Shown piece by piece: positions 1 through 6,973 of a DNA stretch of 7,894 bases. The stretch spans positions 1 to 7,894 of the forward strand of contig JBFXDD010000087.1 of NCBI GenBank assembly GCA_050181465.1, written 5' to 3'. Position 1 is the stretch's first letter. The number at the start of each line of letters is the position of its first letter. Made by a program: the position numbers and the translations under genes. The notes under the pieces are model-generated. The model had not been told where the DNA came from. It saw only the letters and a list, made by a program, of their open reading frames with translations, and searched no databases. This stretch comes from JACRLW01 sp050181465 (GTDB lineage Bacteria > Planctomycetota > UBA1135 > UBA2386).

Positions 1-51
1 ACTCATCGCGCTCGAGAACAGCAGTACGGCCAGGCGGCGAGTGCGTCGCAT
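1..51 (-). CDS. 5' end of an unidentified exported protein (cut by left window edge)
   Basis: Only the first 17 codons are visible, read leftward from an ATG at 49-51: MRRTRRLAVLLFSSAMS. Four arginines followed by a run of Leu, Val, Ala and Phe look like the n- and h-regions of a Sec signal peptide, so the product is probably exported or membrane-anchored. An AGGA element sits 7 nt before the ATG, the clearest Shine-Dalgarno-like spacing in the window. The gene begins 26 bp after the stop codon of the histidine-phosphatase gene on the same strand, which suggests co-transcription. The mature domain lies outside the window, so no function can be assigned. The alternative is that this is chance coding, since 17 codons is little evidence; the charged-then-hydrophobic pattern and the SD spacing are what favour a gene. 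Confidence 0.6.
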   Translation of the reverse strand, partial: MRRTRRLAVLLFSSAMS

Positions 52-77
52 CGGCGGATCCTAACTCGACTCCGATC

Positions 78-1448
78 TCAATAGCGAAGCCCAAGGAGCT
101 TCGCGCCGCTCGCCGCGTGACTGACCACGAACAGACGATCGTAAGTCGACTCGTCGATCACGACGGACTGGGTCACCCCAAGCGCGCGCGCGATCGCGGG
201 GACCGTGTTCGAGTGGCCGCACACCACCACGGTCTGCCCGCGAAACTTCGACAGCAACGCGTCGACCAAGCCGTTCGCGTCCGATGGCGGCAAGACGATC
301 GGCGTGAGTCTCCGCGCTTCGCACAACGGCGCAAGCGTGTCGACCGTGCGGCGAAACGGTGTCGCGAACACCGCAGCCACCGGCACATCGCGCAACACCT
401 CCGCCAGTGATTGCGCACGCCGCAGCCCCGCCTCGCTCAATGGTGGATCCTTCTCCGTGACGGGGACCGCGGCTTTCTCCGCGTGACGCACCAGCACGAT
501 GGTGGTCGTCTCGCTGGAACCCTCGCGGATGCGACGGACCACGTCGCGAGCCGCGTCGTTGGGCACCAGCATGGCGAGGTCGTACAGCCGGATCACCCAT
601 CTCCCGTCGCGACGCTCGAGCACACCGCTGCCGCGGCATGGACCGTAGCTCTCGTTGTCGAGCAGTTCATCGAACCACGCGATGCGACCGCCGTCCGCCA
701 CCGTGACGTGCCGACGCAAGCTCACGTACGTCCACGCCGTCTCGCGCTGGAAGTACGGCAGCGCGAAGTCGCGGAACTCACGACCGGTCCAACGTTCGCT
801 CGCATCCGTGCCGAGGAACACCGAGTCGTCCGGCAGCAACGCGAAGTAGGTGGCTTCGTCCGCTTTGGTCGCCGCATCGTGGAAGGCGTCGAGTGCGGCA
901 TGGACTTCACCGGTCGGAACCTCGGTACCCGGCGGGTTCCACAACGACGCGAAGTGTGCCCGCAGCGCGGCCTCGCTGTCGTCGCTCAGGACGTGATCGC
1001 GGCGCGCCGGCAGCGCTCGCCATGCCGCGGGGTCGAAGTCTTGCGGAGGATCGATCCTCGTCCAGGTCGCGAAGTGATGACCGACGCGGCGCACGAGCTC
1101 CAGGCCGAGCACGGCGTCCTCACCGCGCGTGAGCAGATGCATCGCGCCGCCGCGGATGCGATAGGTGGCGCGCGCGACCTCGAGCTGGCGAGCGAACGAA
1201 GCCTGGTCGGTGCCGCGCAGCTCGATCACATGGCCGCCGGCACCCTGCGCCGCACGCGAATCCGACGCCTTCGCCGAGCCCGCGAGGCAGACCGCCAGCG
1301 GCGCGAAGGTCGTCGGGTCAACGGCACTTGCCGCCGGGGCGGCCGTCGCGTCTTGCACGGCCGCTCCGGCAGGAGCCACTCCCGCCAGGACCCAGCCTGC
1401 CAGGATCCCGCGGAGACAGAGAACGATCGCGCGACGGGGTTCGAACAT
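78..1448 (-). CDS. Secreted two-domain protein: NTF2-like (SnoaL/DUF4440 type) domain fused to a histidine phosphatase
   Basis: The 456-residue product starts at an ATG (1446-1448). This start places MFEPRR directly before a hydrophobic stretch ending near AGAA, a good Sec signal peptide of about 30 residues. A GTG at 1482-1484 in the same frame would add 12 residues ahead of the signal peptide and has no better ribosome site. Residues about 45-170 match nothing I recognise. Residues about 180-306 resemble an NTF2-like fold: a helix with HAALDAFHDAATKAD, then a strand-rich part ending in GRWVIRLYDLAML. Residues about 313-456 are a short, SixA-like histidine phosphatase. It has the catalytic RHAEK (phospho-accepting His322), a conserved Arg in TPFRRTVDT, and the second catalytic His412 in GHSNT. 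This superfamily transfers phosphate through a phosphohistidine intermediate. The substrate is unknown, and activity outside the cytoplasm is inferred from the signal peptide. The next gene on this strand follows after 26 bp. Confidence 0.87.
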   Translation of the reverse strand: MFEPRRAIVLCLRGILAGWVLAGVAPAGAAVQDATAAPAASAVDPTTFAPLAVCLAGSAKASDSRAAQGAGGHVIELRGTDQASFARQLEVARATYRIRGGAMHLLTRGEDAVLGLELVRRVGHHFATWTRIDPPQDFDPAAWRALPARRDHVLSDDSEAALRAHFASLWNPPGTEVPTGEVHAALDAFHDAATKADEATYFALLPDDSVFLGTDASERWTGREFRDFALPYFQRETAWTYVSLRRHVTVADGGRIAWFDELLDNESYGPCRGSGVLERRDGRWVIRLYDLAMLVPNDAARDVVRRIREGSSETTTIVLVRHAEKAAVPVTEKDPPLSEAGLRRAQSLAEVLRDVPVAAVFATPFRRTVDTLAPLCEARRLTPIVLPPSDANGLVDALLSKFRGQTVVVCGHSNTVPAIARALGVTQSVVIDESTYDRLFVVSHAASGAKLLGLRY

Positions 1449-1520
1449 GCTGCGTGGGCACGATACCGGCGTGGAGACCTGCACCTGAAAGCACTTTGCT
1501 CGCGCGGTACCGTCCTACCC
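1449..1520. promoter_or_regulatory. Divergent intergenic region between the phosphatase and asparaginase genes
   Basis: This 72-bp gap separates the 5' ends of two genes facing away from each other, so it should hold both promoters unless transcription starts inside a neighbour. I find no convincing pair of -35 and -10 hexamers. On the minus strand TTTCAG and TATCGT are 19 bp apart, which is weak. Around 1487-1502 a small dyad, AAAG-CA-CTTT, overlaps a second one, AGCA-CTT-TGCT. Either could be an operator half, but arms of 4 bp arise easily by chance. Neither adjacent start codon has a clear Shine-Dalgarno sequence. Confidence 0.35.
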
Positions 1521-2591
1521 ATGGCTCGCATCGTCCCCTCTCGTCCGGTTCCGCGCTCAGTTGCGCACGGCGCCGCTCGCCGTCGATTCCTCCAACTGAC
1601 GTGCTTTTCGCTCCTGACCGCGTGCCAGGCAACCGGCCCCGAGCCTGCGGCGGTCACCGTCGGCAAGTGGGCCATCGCCATCCATGGCGGAGCGGGAACG
1701 ATGGATCCGAACACGCCGGCCGATCGACTCGCCCCCTACGAGAGCGCGTTGCGGCGCGCGCTCGAGCACGGCCGCGACCTTCTTGCCGCCGGGACGCCCG
1801 CGCTCGATGTGTGTCAGTCCGTGGTGGAATTGCTGGAGGATGACCCGCTGTTCAACGCCGGCAAGGGTGCCGTCTACAACGAGAAGGGCGAGCACGAGCT
1901 GGACGCCGCGATCATGGACGGCTCGAACCTGCGCTGCGGCGCGGTCGCCGGAGTTCGCACGGTGCGGCATCCCATCGCGTTGGCGCGGGCGGTGATGACG
2001 AAGACCCGGCACGTGCTGCTCGCAGGAGCAGGTGCCGAGACCTTCGCCGACACGCTCGATCTCGAACGCGTCGAGAACACCTGGTTCGACACCGACAGCC
2101 GACGTCGCGCGCTGGAGCGCGCTCTCGAGGATCGCAAGCAGACTGCCGCGCTCGCGCCACCGAGCGATCGGCGGCTCGACTACGGAACCGTCGGCTGCGT
2201 CGCTCTGGATCAGTCAGGCAAGCTCGCCGCGGCGACCAGCACCGGCGGGATGACCGGCAAGAAGTGGGGACGTGTCGGCGACGCACCGCTGATCGGTTCC
2301 GGAACCTACGCCGACGCCTTCGCCGCGATCAGTTGCACCGGAACCGGTGAAGAGTTCATCCGCCACGGCATCGCGCGTGCAGTCAGCGCACGGATGCAGT
2401 TCGCCGGCCAATCGCTGCAAGAAGCGACCGACGCGGTGGTGCACGAGGTGCTCGCCGTCGAGGACGGCGGCCTGATCGCGGTCGATTCCGCCGGCAACCT
2501 GGCCGCACCGTTCAATACCAGCGGGATGTACCGCGGACTAGCGGCTTCCGACGGCAGCTTCCAAGTCGCGATCTTCCGCGCACCCCGTTGA
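1521..2591 (+). CDS. Exported Ntn-hydrolase: plant-type L-asparaginase / isoaspartyl peptidase (family T2), putative Tat lipoprotein
   Basis: The 356-residue product belongs to the asparaginase-2/isoaspartyl dipeptidase family, which hydrolyses L-Asn and beta-aspartyl dipeptides after cutting itself into alpha and beta chains. Family marks appear in order: AIHGGAG at 53-59, FNAGKGAVYN at 111-120, then DYGTVGCVALD with the expected nucleophile Thr223, whose Gly222-Thr223 bond is the autocleavage site. Next come AAATSTGGM near 236-244, with the second active-site Thr241, the substrate-binding Arg251 and Asp254 in KWGRVGD, and TGTGEEF near 273-279. The N-terminus carries RRRFLQL (residues 20-26), close to a twin-arginine motif, followed by LLTAC (31-35), a lipobox with Cys35. 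It is therefore likely exported folded and lipid-anchored. The frame stays open upstream to about position 411, but that part is antisense to the phosphatase gene and Arg-rich; the ATG at 1521 sits just before the signal sequence. The choice between asparagine and isoaspartyl peptides cannot be read from sequence. The stop is 5 bp from a convergent gene. Confidence 0.92.
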   Translation: MARIVPSRPVPRSVAHGAARRRFLQLTCFSLLTACQATGPEPAAVTVGKWAIAIHGGAGTMDPNTPADRLAPYESALRRALEHGRDLLAAGTPALDVCQSVVELLEDDPLFNAGKGAVYNEKGEHELDAAIMDGSNLRCGAVAGVRTVRHPIALARAVMTKTRHVLLAGAGAETFADTLDLERVENTWFDTDSRRRALERALEDRKQTAALAPPSDRRLDYGTVGCVALDQSGKLAAATSTGGMTGKKWGRVGDAPLIGSGTYADAFAAISCTGTGEEFIRHGIARAVSARMQFAGQSLQEATDAVVHEVLAVEDGGLIAVDSAGNLAAPFNTSGMYRGLAASDGSFQVAIFRAPR

Positions 2592-2596
2592 CGCAC

Positions 2597-3526
2597 TCAG
2601 CGCGAACCCGCGAAGGACTTCAGCAAGGACGCGCTCCGACTCCCGAACTCACTCTTCGGATCGATCGCGATCGCTGCGTCCAGACTCTCCTTGGCCCGCT
2701 TGGTCTCGCCCAGCCGCCCCAGGCCCACGCCGAGCCAGTAGAGACTCTTCTGTCGAACCGCCGCGTCGGGCTCGAAGTCGTTCAAGAAGGTGTCGATCTT
2801 GGTCACCAGTTCGCGCCAACGACCAGCCTTGCCCAGCTTTGGAAGTTCGACCTCCAGGGCATCAGCTGCGCGACGCGTGCGCCAGCGCATCGACAGCCCC
2901 GCCTCGTTCTCTGCATCGGCGGCGATGATCTCGTCGATCAGCGCAGCGTACGGCGCCATGGGAATGAACTCCCCGCACGCTGCGACGGCCGCATCGAGTT
3001 GGCGCGCGCGTTCCACACCCGAACTCTCGTACGCCGCCGAGAGCAAGGCATCGCGACGCGCCTTGTTGCCCTGCAATGACGCGAGATGTTCGACATACCC
3101 ATCGGGTCCGCCCGGTCGGTAGTCCTTGGTCCGCGCGTACGGACGACCACTCGAGTCGGCCAGGAACATCGTCGGCCAGGAGTTCACGGCGAACTCCGCC
3201 ATCAATGCATCGTTCTGCTCCCGCACGGTCTTGGTGATGACCTCCTCGCCCTTGGGATTGTCGATCACGACCAACACGTAGTGCTCGCTCGCCCGGCTTC
3301 GAAACTCCTCGGTTCCGAACACCTCCTTCGCCATGCGGATGCAGGGTGCGCACCAGTCGGAGCCGGTGAAGACGAGCAGAAGGTCCTTGTTCTCGGCGAT
3401 CGCACTCGCCTTGGCGGCGGCGAAGTCGGCAGTCCAGCCGTCGCCGTGCTGGGCAGACAGGGACGCACTCGTGGACAGAATCAGGGCGGGGAGCAGGTAT
3501 CGGAGTCGAAGGGCGGTCATGGTCAT
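2597..3526 (-). CDS. Exported thioredoxin-like protein with C-terminal TPR-like helices
   Basis: The 309-residue product begins with a Sec signal peptide (MTMTALRLRY, then a hydrophobic run to about LSA-Q26). A thioredoxin-like fold follows at about 29-155. It contains FTGSDWCAPC with the redox pair Cys59/Cys62, and the cis-proline motif SWPT at 116-119. The FTGSDWC context matches the Thioredoxin_7-like group often seen in planctomycetes. Residues about 160-305 are helical; the stretch from about 257 to 290 (KSLYWLGVGLGRLGETKRA and following) looks like one tetratricopeptide repeat. A thiol-disulfide role outside the cytoplasm is likely, but reductase or isomerase activity and any partner are unknown. 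A stop codon lies in frame a few codons upstream, so the start is the ATG at 3526 or the second ATG at 3520. Neither has a Shine-Dalgarno sequence at normal distance. Its 3' end faces the asparaginase gene with 5 bp between the stops. Confidence 0.9.
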   Translation of the reverse strand: MTMTALRLRYLLPALILSTSASLSAQHGDGWTADFAAAKASAIAENKDLLLVFTGSDWCAPCIRMAKEVFGTEEFRSRASEHYVLVVIDNPKGEEVITKTVREQNDALMAEFAVNSWPTMFLADSSGRPYARTKDYRPGGPDGYVEHLASLQGNKARRDALLSAAYESSGVERARQLDAAVAACGEFIPMAPYAALIDEIIAADAENEAGLSMRWRTRRAADALEVELPKLGKAGRWRELVTKIDTFLNDFEPDAAVRQKSLYWLGVGLGRLGETKRAKESLDAAIAIDPKSEFGSRSASLLKSFAGSR

Positions 3527-3529
3527 TGA

Positions 3530-3552
3530 GGAGCGCCACTACGGAGCGCCAC
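3530..3552. repeat. Pair of 10-bp direct repeats (GGAGCGCCAC), 13-bp period
   Basis: GGAGCGCCAC occurs at 3530-3539 and again at 3543-3552, separated by TAC. The pair lies immediately upstream of the thioredoxin-like gene's start codon, inside its presumed 5' leader. It could be a protein-binding site or a small replication-slippage product. Two copies in GC-rich DNA are weak evidence for function. Confidence 0.4.
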
Positions 3553-3565
3553 GCTCGAAGTTGCC

Positions 3566-3593
3566 GGGCGATTCGCCCTGCCTCCTGGGCGAA
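3566..3593 (-). other. Inverted repeat with two alternative pairings and AGGAGG in the loop
   Basis: TTCGCCC (3572-3578) and GGGCGAA (3587-3593) form a perfect 7-bp stem around an 8-nt loop. The same left arm can also pair with GGGCGA just before it (3566-3571), though the gap is too short for a full second stem. On the minus strand, the transcribed strand here, the loop reads AGGAGGCA, a perfect Shine-Dalgarno-like core that is over 50 nt from the nearest annotated ATG. No U-tract follows, so it is not a standard intrinsic terminator for the kinase gene. It may be an RNA structure in the leader of the thioredoxin-like gene, a factor-dependent pause site, or chance. Confidence 0.3.
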
Positions 3594-3651
3594 GACGTTT
3601 CTCGGACGAGGACGAGACGAGCCGAGACTCCTTACCGCGGCGCACTGCAGG

Positions 3652-6600
3652 TCACCGCGGGGTCAGCGCCGACAGACTCCGCTCGGTTGCGGCCAACCCC
3701 TCGCGGTCGTCGATCGCACGTTGCAGTTCGGCGAGTTCGGTGAGTGCATCGCAAGCGCGAGTCCGGCTGCGGTCGCTCGGCCGCGAGCGCTGTCCTTCCA
3801 GGTAGCCGTCGGCTACCAGCCGTTGGGCCGCGGCGGCCGCGGCGAGATCGCCGATCTCCCGCTCGAGCTGAACCAGAGTTCGCGTGGTGTTCGACGTCAT
3901 GATCGCGATCATCAACGGCGGCGTATTGGCCATCTCGTCCTTCGTGGCGATCGCAGCCGCCACCTCGGTCCGACAGCGGCTCGCGAAGCGCGCGCGCCAG
4001 GGCGAGTCCGGCGGACAGCGACGAACTGCGAGCAGCGCGAGGTTGGCGGCATTCTCGTGGCCGACCCAGTCGTTCTGCGGTTGCGGCGTCGTGGCGAGGT
4101 AAGCATCGATGCCGCTCTCGATCTCGTCGAAGTTTCCAGCACCGATCGCGACGCGTACGCTGAGGTCGGTCAGCTCCCGGTGGCGAAGGACGGCACGGCG
4201 CCGGCCGGCCAAGACGCTGTCGAACCGCGCGAGGATGTGCTTCACCTCGGCGAGAACGGGCGCCGCTTCGGTGTAGCGTTCGAGTGCCAGGAGGCTCCGA
4301 CAGAGGTTCTCGCCGGCGTCCACCACGCCGATCGCGAACCGTGGCGAGTCCGGTCGGCTCGAGAGCGCACGCACGTGCAGTTCCCAGGCGCGCCGCTGTG
4401 GACCGACCGCGCGATCGAACTGTCCGCGCAGGGCGTACATCGTGCCCTCCGTCCGCGCGATCTCGGCGAGAAGTTCGAACTCGGCTTCGTTACCCGGGTC
4501 ACGGAACTTCGGTTCGGCGAGCATCTGCGCACAGCGGGCGAGCCAGGACTCCGCGACGCTCCAATCCACTTCCGCACGCAGCTGCGCACGGGTGTTGGGC
4601 AACGACGCCAACGCCCCCATCGTGTGCAGCACACGCCGGGAATGGTCGGGAACGTGTGGCTGCTGTCGCGCGAGTTCTTCGTGAAGTGCCAGCGCCTCTT
4701 CCAGTTCGGCCATGGCCAAGTCGAACTTGGCGAGCCACTTGCGGGCAACCGCCGACATCACGAGCGCGTCGGCGAGTTCCACTCGGTGGGAAGGCATCGC
4801 CGGGAAATCGCGCACCAACTGACGACGCGCCTCGATGACCGGCTCGAGGACCGCCACGGTCGTGCCGAACTCCTCCAAGCGATAGGTGACTTCCGCGATC
4901 GACACGAACGCCGGCAGGATGCGAGCACGGCGCACCGAGTCGGGCTCCGCCGCGAATAGCTGCTCCGCGATCGACCGCAGCGACTTCGCGAGCGCGGTCA
5001 TCTCCTCCACCGCACCGAGTTCGATGAGGATGGTGGCCATGGAGGCCAGTGCGGTGACCGCATCGACGGCGACTGGAGCGTTCTCGCTCGGCGCACCGAG
5101 GACCGGCGCGAGTACTTCGCGCGCACGCGAGAGCGAAGTCTCGACCGTAGTACGTTCGAAACGTCCGATCGAGGCATCGAAGGCCAGGACCCGGGCCAAC
5201 AGGACCCGGTGTCGAGCACTCGGCTCGCCAAGCTCGAGAAGGGCCTCCGCGCTCTCACGCGCGGTCACGAGGATCGCCGCGAGATCGTCTCGCTCGGCGC
5301 CCAGCGACTGCCGCCACGTCGCCGTGTGCAGTTCGATCTCGGTACGCAACTCCAGGCTCGCGACCGTCGCGCCGTTCCCGGATCGCGAATGCGACAGCAG
5401 CTCCCTCGCCTGGGCAGCGCTGCGCAATGCCGCGGCCTGATCGCCGAGTTGACCCTCGACGCGGGCCAACCCGAACAACGCGCGAGCCATGCGCTCGCGC
5501 AGTCGCTCATCCGCGGCGACGGTCGCCAGTTTGCGATGGAGATCCTGCGCCTCGCGCAACAACTCCAATCGAACCTCCTCCATCCGAGGCACGACTTCGA
5601 GTTGGTCTTCACCCGCTGCGACCATCCGCTCGACGGCTTCCAGCGCGACGTCGAGACTGCGTTCGGACTCCGCCGCTCGGGCAACCGCGTGGGTGTAGAA
5701 GCTCACACTCGTGATCAAACCGGCGAGCACACTGGCACCGACCAGCATCGCCGAACCCACTTCGAGTCGATGGCGCCGCGCGAACTTCCGCCATCGATAG
5801 AGCACACTCCGCGGACCCGCAGCGATCGGATGACCGCTGAGATGGTTGCGCAGGTCCTGCGCCATCTCGGCGGCCATTCCGTAGCGACGGTTGCGATCCT
5901 TCTCCGTCGCCCGTTCCACGATCCAGTCCAACTCGCCACGCAAGGCCCGCGCCAGCGAACCGACCGACTCACCTCGACGGGCGGCGATCTCGAGCGGCGC
6001 CGCGCCGGCCGCAACGCTCGGTCGCGGCGGATCCTCGTGCTGGAGTATGCGGACGAGTTCGCCTGGATCGGCGCGGCGCAGACGTTCCGAGGCGAAGGGA
6101 ATCTGTCCGGTCAAGAGTTCGAACAACACGACGCCCAGCGCATGTACGTCGGTCCGCGTGTCGACGTCGATCTCGTTCGCGGCCTGCTCCGGACTCATGT
6201 ACTCGGGGGTTCCCACGAGGTGGCCAAGCCCCGTGTGCAGGGTGACGTCGAGGATCCGCCGACCGAGTGACTTGGCGACACCGAAGTCGATGACCGTCGG
6301 CCACGGCCGCCCCTCGCGGTCGCCGACCAGGATGTTCCCCGGCTTGAGATCTCGGTGCAGGATCCCCTTCTGATGAGCGGCGTGGACCGCATCGCACACG
6401 ACGGTCATGAGCTGCACTCGATCGCAGATTCCCAATCCACGTTCATCGCAGTACTTCGTGATCGGCACGCCGCGCACGTACTCCATGCAGAGGTACGGAC
6501 GGCCATCGTCGGTGGTCCCCGCATCGAGAATCCGCGCGACGTTCGGGTGATCGAGCAGAGCCAGCGCCTGACGCTCGAGGGCGAAGCGCGCCAGCACTTC

Positions 6601-6936
6601 GCGCGAGTCCATTCCGGGTCGGATCACCTTGATCGCGACCTCGCGGCGCACCGGCGATCGCTGCTCGGCGAGGAACACCGTGCCCACGCCGCCGCTGCCG
6701 AGACGGCGCAGGATTCGGTACGGACCGACCATCTCCGGGTCGGGCACCGGAGCGACGAGCAGGCCCGCTGCGCGCAGCGCCCCCAACTGTTCGCGCGCAG
6801 CGTGCGCAAGCGCGGGATGATCGTCCAACAGCCGATCGACAGCCCGCTCGCCATCCCGTTCGAAGGCGAGAATGCAACTCGCGACGAGGTCCGCGAGCAG
6901 TTCCCGATCCGGTGCGGGCTGTCTCGAAGAACTCAT
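3652..6936 (-). CDS. Transmembrane Ser/Thr protein kinase (Hanks type) with long TPR-like C-terminal region
   Basis: The 1094-residue product starts at an ATG at 6936 without a clear Shine-Dalgarno sequence. Residues 1-65 form a helical lead-in. The kinase domain spans about 72-365. It has the glycine loop GSGGVGTV (80-87), catalytic Lys103 in VAIKVI, alpha-C Glu121, HRDLKPGN with Asp196 and Asn201, DFG at 217-219, GTPEYMSPE closing the activation segment (242-250), and Asp263 in the RTDVHALGVV helix. All expected catalytic residues are present, so it should be active. A basic patch (RWRKFARRHR, 381-390) precedes one membrane helix at about 394-413, placing the kinase in the cytoplasm and residues 415-1094 outside. 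That part begins with VPRMEEVRLELLREA (449-463), a segment familiar from planctomycete kinases, and continues as degenerate tetratricopeptide-like helices that probably bind proteins. Its substrates and ligand are unknown. It lies 37 bp after the beta-rich protein gene, so the two may be co-transcribed. Confidence 0.93.
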   Translation of the reverse strand: MSSSRQPAPDRELLADLVASCILAFERDGERAVDRLLDDHPALAHAAREQLGALRAAGLLVAPVPDPEMVGPYRILRRLGSGGVGTVFLAEQRSPVRREVAIKVIRPGMDSREVLARFALERQALALLDHPNVARILDAGTTDDGRPYLCMEYVRGVPITKYCDERGLGICDRVQLMTVVCDAVHAAHQKGILHRDLKPGNILVGDREGRPWPTVIDFGVAKSLGRRILDVTLHTGLGHLVGTPEYMSPEQAANEIDVDTRTDVHALGVVLFELLTGQIPFASERLRRADPGELVRILQHEDPPRPSVAAGAAPLEIAARRGESVGSLARALRGELDWIVERATEKDRNRRYGMAAEMAQDLRNHLSGHPIAAGPRSVLYRWRKFARRHRLEVGSAMLVGASVLAGLITSVSFYTHAVARAAESERSLDVALEAVERMVAAGEDQLEVVPRMEEVRLELLREAQDLHRKLATVAADERLRERMARALFGLARVEGQLGDQAAALRSAAQARELLSHSRSGNGATVASLELRTEIELHTATWRQSLGAERDDLAAILVTARESAEALLELGEPSARHRVLLARVLAFDASIGRFERTTVETSLSRAREVLAPVLGAPSENAPVAVDAVTALASMATILIELGAVEEMTALAKSLRSIAEQLFAAEPDSVRRARILPAFVSIAEVTYRLEEFGTTVAVLEPVIEARRQLVRDFPAMPSHRVELADALVMSAVARKWLAKFDLAMAELEEALALHEELARQQPHVPDHSRRVLHTMGALASLPNTRAQLRAEVDWSVAESWLARCAQMLAEPKFRDPGNEAEFELLAEIARTEGTMYALRGQFDRAVGPQRRAWELHVRALSSRPDSPRFAIGVVDAGENLCRSLLALERYTEAAPVLAEVKHILARFDSVLAGRRRAVLRHRELTDLSVRVAIGAGNFDEIESGIDAYLATTPQPQNDWVGHENAANLALLAVRRCPPDSPWRARFASRCRTEVAAAIATKDEMANTPPLMIAIMTSNTTRTLVQLEREIGDLAAAAAAQRLVADGYLEGQRSRPSDRSRTRACDALTELAELQRAIDDREGLAATERSLSALTPR

Positions 6937-6973
6937 GGAATCGACGGCGTCGCCTGCGGTTGCAACTCGAGCA

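Noticed and set aside
1449..1484. GTG start at 1484 for the histidine-phosphatase gene
   Set aside because: It would put 12 extra residues in front of a well-formed signal peptide and take up half of the divergent promoter gap, with no Shine-Dalgarno sequence in support.
411..1520. Plus-strand open frame running 370 codons into the asparaginase gene from upstream
   Set aside because: It is antisense to the histidine-phosphatase gene, its translation is Arg/His-rich with no domain, and the asparaginase has a complete export signal starting at 1521. This is the usual GC-rich open antisense frame.
3605..3621. Tandem GACGAG copies as a possible repeat element
   Set aside because: Only two full copies and one partial, in GC-rich DNA with no larger structure; best treated as chance.
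3527..3651. Intrinsic terminator for the kinase gene
   Set aside because: A stem is present at 3572-3593, but no T-tract follows it on the transcribed strand.
3526..4959. Long plus-strand open frame (477 codons) opposite the kinase's C-terminal region
   Set aside because: The translation is Arg-rich and low in hydrophobic periodicity, while the minus strand carries a coherent kinase with helical repeats. It is a shadow of the codon bias.
5209..6270. Plus-strand open frame (353 codons) opposite the kinase domain
   Set aside because: It lies directly opposite the conserved kinase motifs, and its translation has no recognisable domain.
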